This document shows, in pieces, positions 1 to 11,581 of a stretch of 60,000 bases of DNA (its first letter is position 1; the number at the start of each line of letters is the position of its first letter). Origin of the DNA: Hydractinia symbiolongicarpus (taxonomy: Eukaryota; Cnidaria; Hydrozoa; Anthoathecata; Hydractiniidae). Location of the stretch: NCBI RefSeq assembly GCF_029227915.1, contig NC_079887.1, forward strand, positions 12,836,001-12,896,000. The letters are read 5' to 3'. A program made the translations under genes and the position numbers. The notes below the pieces were generated by a model. It was given only the letters and a program-made list of their open reading frames with translations, did no database searches and was not told the origin of the DNA.

Positions 1-96
1 GTCCTTATTATGTGATTAGGCAGGTGTCACAAACATGGTGTTAGTCATTTGTGTCTCAAAAATAGGGTAGGTTGGCCCACAAATAAAAATTCAAAT

Positions 97-1489
97 TTAG
101 AAAACAATTGTGTCTAACTCATTCATCATCATCATTCTCGGCTTAACGTCTGTTTTCCATGCTAGCATGGGTTGGACGGGGTATATTAATGACCCTCTTC
201 CAATCTGATCTAGACTTGTTAGATCTAAACTCAACTTCCTCTGTATCAAGTCAGTCCTTATAACCTCCTGCCAAGTCTTTCTCGGTCTGCCTCTGGGCTT
301 TGCCTTAGGAACTATCAAGTCTCTACACTTTCTTACCCAATTATCCTCCTCCATTCTTTCCAAGTGCCCCAGCCAATTCAATCTTCTTATCTGGATAACA
401 TCTTTAATTCTATGGAGACTTAGCCTGCTTCTTAGCTCATCTGAACTCTCTCTGTCTCTCAGACTGGCGTTACACATCCACCTAACCATTCTCATATCAT
501 TCCTTTCTAAACGGTCAAGATCATCCTGCTTCACTGCCCATGTCTCACTAATGTACAACATAACACTTCTTACACAGGCCTCATACAACCTACCTTTTAC
601 CTCAATTGACAGGACTCTGCTAGTCAACAAAGGAAGTAACTCTCTGAACGTTTTCCAAGCAGAACCTATCCTGCAAGTAACACTTCCTCCAACACCCCCT
701 TCACTGCCCAAAATAACAGAAGTAACAGAAGTTCTCAACTATCTCTAACGAGCCACTGTTGAACATCATTAAAGCTGGAAATACTTTATTCTCTATAATC
801 TCACCTTTGCATTGCTTGCATACAAACTGAATGTCAGCTCTTAACCTTCCACTAATACTACTGCGCTTCTTATGTACCCAATGCTTGCAAGTCTGACAAA
901 AAATTGAGTTACTACCAACCCCTTTCCTGCAAACTCCACAAGGCCACTTTCCAACTACAAGGTCACACTTGGCTGCAATGCTACTAATCATGACTTTAGA
1001 CTCTGCTGTGTTTACCTTTAGCCCTTTCTCTTCTAGTCCTTTCTTCCACTTCTCAAACTTTTCAACTAATTCTTCCATCGACTCTGCTATGAGAACCAAA
1101 TCATCTGCATACAATAACTCCCATGGACAACCTGTTCTGAACTCCATCGACAGCGCTTCTAAGACTAGAACAAACAACAAAGGACTAAGTACAGAACCCT
1201 GAAGTACACCAACATTTACACTACATTCATCACTAAGTGAATCGTTAATCCTGACACGACTTCTAGCATTGCTGTACATAGACTGTACCATCGTAACTAG
1301 CCACTCATCCACACCTAATTTTCTCATAGCCCACCAAATAACTTTACGTGGCACTCTATCAAAAGCTTTCTCTAAATCTACAAAGGCAAAATAGAGATTC
1401 TTTCTCTTTCCTAAATACTTTTCCTGAAGCTGTCTGAGTAAAAATATTGCATCTGTAGTGCCACACCCTGGAACAAAACCAAATTGCAT
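97..1489 (-). pseudogene. Non-LTR retrotransposon reverse transcriptase, 5'-truncated and frameshifted
   Basis: This is the C-terminal half of a LINE ORF2. On the minus strand the first part (1489 to 701) shows RT motif A as FAFVDLEKAFDRVPRK, motif B as GVLQGSVLSPLLF and the catalytic YADD in LLYADDLVL. A Cys/His knuckle follows (CGVCRKG, FCQTCKHWVHKK), in which the expected next Cys reads Arg. The second part (738 to 97) continues in another frame with a typical LINE C-terminus (GRLYEACVRSVMLY, WLGHLERM, RGRPRKTWQEV). The frame changes at about 720-735, where a short acttctgtt unit is duplicated. The 3' end runs into an ATG-type triplet tail near 120-137, as in RTE-like elements. There is no endonuclease domain, so the copy is 5'-truncated and dead. 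The clade assignment is tentative. Confidence 0.85.
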
Positions 1490-1559
1490 CTTATCTATAT
1501 CAATACTTTCTCTAAGTAACTATTAAGCCCTAAATGTGCTTGGGCCTTTAATGGGTCTG

Positions 1560-1690
1560 CATAGCTCAAAATGAGCATTATATACTCTAGGACTCTCCAT
1601 CTAAGCCATGGCCCCTCCTGGAAATAGTAGACAAGGTATATCCCTTGATATTTGTGAGGCTAGCTATGTAAAATATGCACATCTATCTCT
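1560..1690 (-). repeat. Interspersed repeat, copy A (paired with 33575-33720)
   Basis: Read on the minus strand, this stretch matches 33575-33720 on the plus strand. The shared core includes gctagcctcacaaatatcaa, ggcttaaatgg-like and taatgctcatttt blocks in the same order and spacing. It contains no ORF. It is probably a fragment of a dispersed non-coding element of unknown class. Confidence 0.6.
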
Positions 1691-1814
1691 ATCTAAAACA
1701 GCTTTGCAAAAATGCTGGTGAACAAGGCTGTCCGCTTGTGTAAGGTGGAGCAAAAGAGATTTGGGTAAAACTTACTGGATCCACTGTTATAGTCTTTACT
1801 GGGCCAACAATGAT

Positions 1815-2250
1815 GGTCATTTTAGAACTGGGGCAGGCAGTTTTTGACTTGTATGGAGCCCCCTAGCAGTCTCAAAATGTTGGTGAATAAACTTTTTAAA
1901 AATGTGTATTGAAATGGCAGACACAGCTTTTTTTTGTAGAATGTTCCATTCATTAATAATGAAAATTTTCTATTATCCAGCGTACTATGAGGCTTCCACA
2001 TTTTTTTTTTGAGTGTCATTTGGGTTTAAATTTTCATACCCGTGCATTATTTGAAATACTTCCATGAGGTCAGCTCTTAATCTCCTATTTTCCAAAGACA
2101 ATAAATTACATTGTTTAAGTCTTTCTTTAATGGTAGATGGCCATTACCTGCGATCATCTTAGTAAATCTTCTCTGGACCTTTTCTATGTTGTCAATGTCT
2201 TTTTGCAGGAATGATTGTCCTATTCCATGGTTATTCCATGGCTATTCCAT
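1815..2250 (-). pseudogene. CR1/L2-type LINE ORF2 C-terminal remnant
   Basis: Minus-strand translation, with frameshifts and stops, gives the familiar LINE ORF2 tail in order: DIDNIEKVQRRFTKMIAG, then RRLRADLMEVFQIMHGYEN, then FIINEWNILQKKAVSAIS and a FKKFIHQHF-like ending. Only the region after the polymerase domain remains. The reading frame is lost between the blocks, so the copy is inactive. The boundary near 2250 falls in a small tandem of tattccatgg units (about 2220-2253). It is a separate element from the one at 97-1489. Confidence 0.7.
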
Positions 2251-2253
2251 GGT

Positions 2254-3307
2254 TTACGTCTCAATTCTGCGCTGGTTTTTTTTCGAATGTGTGATCCACA
2301 AGAATTATTTGGAAAGCCTTATTTAGAATATAATTTATCGCAAGGTTCAAATGATGAAAAAGACAAGCTAAATTTTAGAAGAACAACATCATATAGGAAA
2401 AATATTTTTTAAATATTTAACAACATGTGATAGTATGTAGGTAAACAAATTTTGTTAAAGTCACCCCCAGTACACTTTATTGCTCATAATTATTTGTTTT
2501 ATTCTCAAGTCTAGCCAATTAAATGAAGCACTTTTTGTCGTCCAAAAGATGTTTAAATACAAAAATCACACAAGAAATACTTCATAATAAAGTTGAATGA
2601 ATGTAATATATATATATCCTTATTTTTTCCAAGTGATAACTCACATCTAAAACTATATTTATAACAGTGAATCATAATTATTTTGATAAAAATATTTATT
2701 TGAAGAAATGATAAATATAATTACTCTTATAGACAATCACAGGGGCCACAGTTTAGCATTCCCTTGCTTCGTTTATTCAGAATGTGTTTGTTTACATGGC
2801 TGCTGATTTACGTCACATATAGATAAGTTGTATTTTACCAAATAGAAAGTCTAAATCGACACCGTAGGACTGCTTTGACCTAACTATTTCGGTCACAAGT
2901 ATAAAAAATTACCACAACTCATATCCACATTGTAAATAAACGTTTTAAGCACAGTTATCAATTTTTGATGGATCCATCATGTGACAATATTTTTTTAAAA
3001 GAACTAGTTGTGGTTACAATTTCTTTCATAGTTAAAGGAATAAGGAAGTTCCATGTTATCTTATTGATAAAAAACCAGCATAAGAAGGTCAGAAAAAAAC
3101 TGTCAGGTGTAGTGTATTCTTCTCAGCTGTAGCTCAGTGGATGTTTAAACAATGCTATTTTGTTGTTGAAAAAGCAGACATGTCATTGCTGCATAACCAC
3201 ACAAATTGGTAAAATTGGTGAAATGAATAAACAAAAAGGAGCTGTAGAGGAGGACACACATGACAATGAATTTTTTTAAATGTTTTAAATTTTAGGATAC
3301 AAAAAGT
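2254..3307. other. Upstream flank of the INO80E-like gene; no other gene seen
   Basis: This is AT-rich sequence with no supported ORF. It must contain the promoter and 5' UTR of the gene starting at 3308. An acceptor-like tttaaattttag precedes the start codon at 3293-3295, so a non-coding first exon may lie here. I could not place its donor. Confidence 0.4.
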
Positions 3308-6300
3308 ATGGTAGAAGTGGGTGCTGTTTCACAAGAAAACGCAGATAATTTTAACAGAGAAGAAAACGAAGTTAAGGTTGAGCAAATGGTAATAAGTAAA
3401 GAGGATGTGAATGATGATAATGATGATGATGATGAAAACAATGGTAATAACGATGATGACGATGCTAATGGTGATGATGGACTAACAAATTATAAGAACA
3501 AGTATAAAGATTTAAAACGCAAAATGAAATGCTTGTTATATGTAAGTTGTATCTGTTTCTTGCAGACCTATCAATAAGGGGAGACGATCACTCTTGCTCA
3601 CGCAAAGACTCACCCAATTCTGAAAAATTAGAAACTAACTGAGCCATTAATTGCTCCCCTATTTCCACAGAAAGTTTGCCTGGCTGAGCAATATCAATTC
3701 AACTCACATGAAATCAATGTTATCATTCTTATTATTTGCTTTAAAAAATAACCAAAATATATAAAAAATATAAGCTAAAGTAAATAAAAAGATTTTTTAA
3801 TAAAATATGCGTTTATAAACTTATTCTATTTATTCAGGTTGCTCTCCCAGTCCAAATTATTGTAACCTTGGGCAAGCGATTTATTGCTCAGGTTTCATTT
3901 TCTTATTGATAGGCTTGTTCTTGTTAAATTTACCTTCCTCTTAATTAAATTGGATTTATTGATTAAAGTTTACTGCAATTTAAAACTTACATCCAACCAG
4001 AAAACAAGAGCTTAAAAATTGTCCATGAAACTTTTTATTGTTTGAAAATTTTGATTGGTTGTCAAGATGTTTGACTTCGAAGTTTTGATAATTTATTCTA
4101 ATTAATGCATGACATCATGTGTTTGAAAAAGTGAGGTGCTGTTTTAAGGGTTTCTCTTTCTCAAGGTATGTGATATTACCTATCCAGTTTAGTATTTTTA
4201 CCTGAATATTAATATTTAATTATCCTGATTGTCATTCATACCAGGAATTTTTCTCCGCATTCGACTTATAATGTCATAATTCTCCATATCTCAGAAACTA
4301 TAAAGATTTTTCCAAAAGATAAAAGGATTTATAGACCACTTATAAAGTTCTTTTAAAACCAACTGGTTTTTTAACTTAAGCCTAAAAATTTTTGTTGTTG
4401 CAACAATGCTTTCGTATTTGTGATTTGATCCAGTTAGTCACAGTCTCTGTGATAATATTGCATTTTCTCTAGGAACAAGAATGTTTCTATGAAGAACTGA
4501 GAAAAGTACAAAGGAAATGTTTGCGAGTGAACAAAGACAAAAGGTTGGAAAGTATTTATGCTAATAAAATGCTGTTTTAGTAATGTACATATTTAAGAGA
4601 AAAATAAAGCCACTGTTTCTGCTCACTAAAATATATATTTGTTCTAAACAAATGTTCAAAATTTGTAGTTTCTTTTCACAATTCCAATTAAAAAGTCTCT
4701 TCGAAAATTTCAGTCTAAATCTCAATCCCTTTGAAAAATGTAAAAACTGAATCTAATGACTCCTTATTAAACACAATGAATGTGTTTAATAAGTTGTTCC
4801 CGTAAAGAGAAAGCAGCAGGGTTCAGTCAGTTGTAGGCTTTTCTCTGTTATTTACACTTTCCATAATTGTTCTGGTGTTTTTTTTCTCCTGGCACTGTTT
4901 TTTCTTTTATCTTTGATTGACACTTTTAATATGACTAATAATTATTAAACAGCCCAATTTCTAGTATATAGTTGTAGTATATACTAGAAAATTATATATA
5001 CTGTGAACAATTATAATATATACTAACGTCCGCAAAATTTTTAAACCCTTACATCTTATTAACCACTCATCAAGTCGATAAAACCTGTGCAAAAATCCAC
5101 TAAGGCAGGATAGAAATGAAAAAAAGAAGCGTGATTTGAATTGACATCACCACCTCGTTTCCAAGTTATTTGGCGTCAAAGTTTTTCAGTGCACTGTAAT
5201 GGCTTCACTTATTTAATATAAGATATTGACGTTAAAGTAGTGTTATTGACGTTGCACCGTAACGTCATAAAATTTAACATTTCAGACAAACTTTTTCGGC
5301 AATATCAAAGGAAAATGAACACATCCGCGTTGCCTGTTACGGACAGACAGTCTCTGTATTATTATGTAGACTGACACTTTCAATATCACCAATAATTATT
5401 AAACAGCCCATTTTTCAGTATATACTTGTTTGGTTGTTTTAAGATATACACCAAAAATACCTAAACAAATGTTTAAATATATAACGAGAAAGAAGATTAA
5501 TGCAACAATACGCTCTAGAAAATGCAAAAATAAATAAAAACATCTTCTTTCTTAAATATATTTGTTATAAAAAGAACACACCTGTGAAAAAAGATTCGTG
5601 TTATTGTATAGCTATATACAGTTATGGTTGTTGGTTGCACTCATTCTCTTGAAAAATAAAACTCTATAATAATAGCTGTTGTCTGTCTGTCTGTTTGTAA
5701 TGGTGTTAAACTACGCACAAATTCTTGATGCCACAAATAACAAATCTGATATAGTTTTACGACTTTGCTGTGACCGGCAAACTTCTGTAGATTTTCCATG
5801 GGCTAAACACTAGTTAAATAATAAGCATAGGTATATATGTCAAAACGTTTTCAACTTTAGAAGAGGGAAAGCATAGTTTTATGTATGTATACAAGGATAT
5901 AATACATTGTTGAAAAGTTATAATATTTTTGCTTACTGTTGTGGTGACACAAGCTTTCATTTTCTTTGTATGGCTTGTCACAATAGTGATATATTTTGCT
6001 CTTTGTAGCTTTTTGCTTGATCGCCTGCTGCAATATGAAGAACCAGAAGACTCTTCAACAGGTGCTCAATATACATAGTTTTATTTTATTTTTGCCATTT
6101 TCCACATAATGCATATAGTTTAAAACATTTCTATATGTCTCTTATACTTATAAAATTAATGGATTTGGTTTTTTGTGTGGATTTGATTTTTTTTCACTTT
6201 TTTCTTTTTTTAACTATTTTGTTCTCTTGACAAAGAATATTACAACTTTCTCAGCTTCCATTATTTCCAGGAACAAAATAACTTTTATTTTACTGTTGTT

Positions 6301-9300
6301 TATTCTTCCATTTCTTTGGAAATTATGGTTTTAAAAATAATCCTTGGCATCGTAATTAACTTTCTGCATTTAGATGAAGAAATGACTTCGTCATCTGAGG
6401 AAGAAGATCTCTCCGAGGTAAGTTATAGAGATATGTGTGTTCTTGGCATGTTTTTCATAAGAGCGTAAGTGCAAACACTGATACAACATTCTCATATGTT
6501 GCTATATTGTATTAGTACCTACAGCAGTGTATTATCTTCTTTATATCTGACGTTTTTATTGGCTAATATTGATCACGTGAGCAGGTGATATTTTCCTGTA
6601 GCGACTTGCTAAAATATACACACAAAATGGAAACAAACTTTAGTGAAATTTGAACACTGTCAAACGTCCAAATAAGATCCAAGTTTTGAACTATACTTAA
6701 TTTAAGCTTTTGAGAGTACGATGAAATAGATTAATTTATACTGGAGCAACAGTCTCCTAAAACGAAATATGCTATAAAATATGAAAACAATACCATTAAT
6801 AAGTTTTTTCAAAGCAACATGATGGTCATAAAAATAGAGACTTCGTCAGAAGCTACTAATCAGCTAACAAAACGTGCCGTTTCCAATGTCTCACATTAGC
6901 AACCTCGGATGTTTGCATGGACATCATTGTGTTCTGTCCATGACGCCACAACCTCGGTCGCTATTTTTAAGGTTCCATATAAAAAAAGCATGTAGTCATC
7001 TTGTACGATTTAAGTGCCAGCATTTTGATTTTTCCAGAATTCATTAAAAGTTGTGCATTAAGGTAAAGTTCTTGTGAAAACGTTTTGGAATCAAAATATT
7101 ATTTTTACTATTCCAAACACTACCTTGGGTTGAAAAGGCAGAGAGATAAATAGATGAGAAAACTTTGCTTCTTCCTCTATTGGTGATTCCTGTTTTTATC
7201 TTACATATAGAAACAAGTTGAAGCACCCAGCAACAGTAGTAAAAAAAGGTAAGACTTTACCAGTAAATTCTATGAATATTTTTAGTGGAACGTCTTATGG
7301 TGCCTAAATTACATATATCATTGGCGGTACAAAGAATTTAGGGTCATTCCATGTTAACAGAACCAAATGCTCTCATGTCTACCAACTCATATTTTTGTTG
7401 AAATTGTTACCACAAGTTTATATCATTCAGTTATGAAAATTCTAATTTTTTTTAGTGGTCCCAAGGACATGACTTTCAGAATTTTTCCTCATTTTGGCCA
7501 TTTCCCAAAGTACACAAGAATGTACATTTTCCATACTTCATGTACTGAAACCTCACGTAGCTAAGTCAACTCTGAATCTGGTGCATTTGGCACTGATTGA
7601 CATTGAAATAAAAAATATAACTTAATGGAACAACTAAACATTTTAACATGTTATTTTTTTTATAATATTTATATAGTTTACTTTTCTGACTATTTTGTTG
7701 TCACAGAATATGAAAAGTAAGAGTTACTATACTTTTTTTCAGCGCATCTAAAATTTTAAAAAAGTCGTCACCAAAAACTGCTGGAACCAAGTCAAAAAGT
7801 GTAAGTTAATTATCACGGAATGCTGAAGTGTTATATTTCTTCACCACTGTATTTGTACATTCCATGCAGGGTACTTCCGGAGCAGATAAAGTGCGATGCC
7901 GAAAGATGGACAATGTGAGTTTTTTTAACTTCATAGTTTGTGTTTGTCCAGTGTTTTTAATCGAATAACTCGTGTCCCAAAATGATAGACTTGCGTTATC
8001 TTCTCTTAATTTTATACTAGTTTCTAAGAAGTGTTTCACAACTTAAGTCTTCTACAAAGTAACCTGAAAAATTAGGACCCACCTAGAATCTCCTTAATAA
8101 TCTAAAATTTAAACAAAACAACGATTCCTTTTACAATCCCGTGAAATTATTATTTTTAATCTGTGGTAACTAGCTATCACAATACGGTTCAGGTCATTTC
8201 AACAATTGCACAGTGGAAAATCTTCTTCCTTTGTCCTGTTTAAGAGGTGGTTTTTAATTCACAGCAGGGCCAAACGTGATATCAGGAGAACAGAGATTAC
8301 ATAGAGACACCACTACAAACAGAGCACTAGTTTTTACAATTTCTCTGCCTTAACTATTTCCGCCCTGTTGCAGTAAATTCTTTATTTTTTAAATTTTCTG
8401 TTGTAATAAGTATGGTTAATAAATAGCGTTCTGTTGCTTTTTAATTCTAACATGCATTATTTTCTTATACGTAGGGCAAACAATGTTCCAAGTTGGTTAG
8501 CACCAAGGTGAAGTCAGGAATATGTTATGCACACAGACAACAGTTGAATACAGAAAAGCAAGGTACACTGTTTTCTAATATACTTTGTTGTATTTAGGGT
8601 AGGTCTGCTACAGCTTATACTCTTGGTAGCCTTTAGGTAGGGAGGACAACTCCAAATTTCGAAACATTTTATTAAGTTAAAAATCTTTTCTCCCACCCCC
8701 TCCAGCCATTGGCAATCTTTTTCAGACAAGAATAGCCTTTCCCGTTAAGCACAACTTTCAAAACAGTACTTAACGGGTCTGCATAATCCTAGCAACTATT
8801 TTTTTAAAAATTGATAGTAACTTTTAACATTCTGTCACTAATCCGTGGACTTTATTAGAAGTGATTCTTGGAGTCTCCTTTGTATTTGATGTCTTACAAC
8901 CTTTGAAACTGTGTATTAAGTTTCTGTCTTGAGAATATTGTCCTTTGAAACACAAAATTATTCAAAAAAATTCAGGGTAATTAGTTTGAAAGTTTTGAAG
9001 TTTTGTTTTTTATGATTTCTACGCTACTATTTTTAAACTTTTGTTGTTGTTGTTTTTCCTGTTGTCTGGGTTTGGTTTTGGTTTTCTTGGTGTTGTTGTT
9101 GTTGTTGTTGTTGTTGTTGTGGTTTTTACTGATAATATTGAACATTTAATTTACTGTTTAGATGCTTCCTCAAAGGTGACACCGTCTTCAAATACTTCAC
9201 CGAAAAAGGCTCCTCACGTATGTATGCATGATTAATTTCTAATTTTAAAATGAGCAACAGAGAGTAGTGCTATCAGGTAAAAGGAATGAAAATTTTGAGT

Positions 9301-10721
9301 AATCTAAAGATGATTATTTGAAGATTTTGAGTAGTGAAAATTTAGTTAGTGAAAAAAGGAGAAAAAATGATTCGTATTTTAAAGTTTTGCGAGATAAACT
9401 AATTCCAAATATTTCCTAAATCACGAAAGTTTATCTTGCGAAGTCATAATATCAGTGTTGATAGTCATCTCTGTACGTGTCTTCTTGTGCTTGGTTGGAC
9501 TGACTCATTGTTCTAGGTACCCGTTGTTTAAGTTAGCGACATGGCTTATATGTTGGACCAAGTTTTTAATTGGGTCGTGTTACTTCTTGCAAGTGCTTCT
9601 TTAGCTAGTTACCTACTGCGAAATTTGTTGACTTACTTTACCATTATGTTAACCTGCATTGTCTCTGTTTTTCAGGTTAAAAGGAATCCTCCGTCTAAAC
9701 AACCTGGAGGAAAAGATATTGGTCAAATAAGGGAAGCAATGGAAGCGGGGTATATAGTTTAATACTTTGCACAATTGTTATTTTGATCCAAATTAAATTT
9801 TCTTATGTGCAGAAACTCTGTAATGTCTTCATCGTGACTTCATTGCTAGGAGCAATATTATTTGCGTGTGTTTAATTTAACGGTGTAAAAAATTAAATTT
9901 GGTGTGAATTTAATTTGGAGAAAGCGAAAACTCGTTAAATTTGGTGTGAATTTAATTTGTCGAAAAAAAACTCAGTAAATTTGAAAGTATGGCAAATCTA
10001 AAATACTCGTTACATACATGTAATTTTTTGACTGGTGTGGTTTTAATAAATCGAAAACTCGGTAAATTTAAGAGCTACAATTCTCTTTATATACACGTGG
10101 GTTTTTTATCTGCAGGCTAAATATAAAACTGAAATTTTATTGCGCGACAGAGTTTTTTTTTAGATCTATTTGCTGAACCTTTAAATTGAAAGATGTGCTT
10201 AACTGTGTACAAAACGTTAAATTATTCTTTAATTTTAATTCTGCGTTGATTTAATTTGGCATGGCAAAGAAAAATAAATATTAACGTCAACCCGATATGG
10301 AGATTTCAGACTAAAATGGCCAATTTATTTTTGGGCCAAAATTTATGCCAATGGGATATAAAATCAAAGAGAAAACAGGTTCGTTTCAACGCCATTTTTT
10401 CTGCATAACAATTTCCTTCTTTTCTTTTTTTTTAACTGCGAATAACAGAAAAACAATGAAAACATACTTGCATGCTAACTTTTTCTCATTTTCCCATTAC
10501 AAACAAGTAACATAAAAACCTACACCTATCACATACAGAGAAGTCATCTGTATAGTATAGCGGCATTACTTAAATTTCGCTACATTTATAAAACTTTCTA
10601 AGCCTGATTTCTGATTTTTTTTTGATTTTTTATTTACAGCTCTCATCTGTCTTCATCACCCAGTCCTGGCATAGGAGGCGAAGACGAAGACGGCGACCTA
10701 ATTATTGACGTTCCTCAGTAA
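3308..10721 (+). CDS. INO80E: INO80 complex subunit E (INO80E) homologue, 11 coding exons
   Basis: Exons: 3308-3541, 4473-4543, 6009-6061, 6374-6417, 7211-7248, 7743-7800, 7870-7914, 8475-8562, 9162-9217, 9676-9749, 10640-10721. Every junction is GT-AG, the phases agree, and the sum is 843 nt (280 aa plus stop). After an acidic Asp/Asn-rich N-terminus (about residues 38-58), the hallmark block starts at YKNKYKDLKRKMKCLLY and continues over the exon 1-2 junction with EQECFYEELRKVQRK and SFLLDRLLQYEEPED. This follows the family's conserved N-terminal coiled coil. The C-terminus DGDLIIDVPQ matches the family's DDDLVIDIPE-type end. The middle is Ser/Lys-rich and poorly conserved. The known role is as a metazoan accessory subunit of the nuclear INO80 chromatin-remodelling complex. 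The start ATG at 3308 follows an in-frame stop at 3293. It is slightly longer than the human protein, and nothing looks broken. Confidence 0.92.
5029..5380. repeat. Interspersed repeat in INO80E intron 2 (uninterrupted copy)
   Basis: It contains tttccaagttatttggcgtc, cataaaatttaacatttcag and cggcaatatcaaaggaaaat in one continuous block, the same sequence that the LINE splits at 21517/26294. It ends near ggacagacagtctc, resembling the acagacaga ends seen at 34960 and 47870. Confidence 0.6.
9089..9121. repeat. (GTT)n microsatellite in INO80E intron 8
   Basis: About eleven uninterrupted gtt/ttg triplets lie just upstream of the exon at 9162. The short ORF drawn across it is a by-product of the repeat. 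Confidence 0.85.
9880..10080 (+). repeat. Degenerate tandem repeat in INO80E intron 10
   Basis: Units of roughly 40-60 bp share the phrases aaaactcgttaaatttg and ggtgtgaatttaatttg. The first two units (about 9885-9960) are nearly identical and the later ones (to about 10070) decay. This explains most of the unusual sequence of the last intron. No coding signal is seen. Confidence 0.6.
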
Positions 10722-11581
10722 AGGAAAGTTGACATTCTAAATAATTGATAACGTTACAAACAGTGGCTAACCTACCATTATGATCAAGCCAAGAAACTTC
10801 TTTAAATGACTAAAAGCAATCGGGTGAAACTGTATATATTGATGTTTAATATTTCACGTAAAACTTTATGTTAACAGAGACTTAAGAAATAGAGAATTGA
10901 TGTTTTAAAAAAGTACGTTTTTGCGATTCGTTTTGTCCGTGAGTAATACACATAAGATTAATTTAAGTTCCTTCCGCAAAGTAGGATGCATTTTACTGTT
11001 TTAAAGAGACTGCATATCTTCTGACCTGCTTGTGTTTCTTAAAGCGAGACTTGTTGGATTTAAATTCTGGACTGGATTTATTTAATTTTTGTAAATGTAG
11101 TGTGACCAATGAGTATGTTTGATGTTGGGAGAGATTAAAGGTACACGTATTTTTATAGCAGCTTTGCTAAACTGTTTTAAAATTACACTATATTAAATTA
11201 AATGTTCCGGTTTTCCGAAGACTATCGTATTTAAGGAACAATAGACATATTTATGGAACACTTCATTTATTTCGATTAAGCGACCGGGAGCTTCATTAAA
11301 AGTCTCGTTTCGTAAAAGTTGGTCAATGAGAGAAGGGGGAGGGGTTCTTAATAAGAAATCACTTGTCTATATATTTTCTTTATCAAAACTAATTATTTAG
11401 AAACAGTTTGCTTCATGCACCTTTTCTTGAAATCGAAAAAGATGATCAAAGATTAATAATATATACTTTCCTTTTTTATCAAAATGTGTCAGCGTTTACA
11501 CGAAACGGTCGTTTCAGGATTGTTTTTGTTAAAACAGACATCCAGTAACGGTACAACGGTATAACTGTACAATTTTAGAAT
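10722..11581. other. INO80E 3' UTR and convergent intergenic space
   Basis: No ORF is supported. ATTAAA-type polyadenylation signals occur at about 11134 and 11194 on the plus strand. The next gene ends at 11582 on the minus strand, so the two genes converge. Confidence 0.5.

Noticed and set aside
3124-3150. gctgtagctcagtggatg resembles a tRNA D-arm / A box
   Set aside because: No B box, T-arm or acceptor stem follows, so it is a chance match or at best a SINE scrap.
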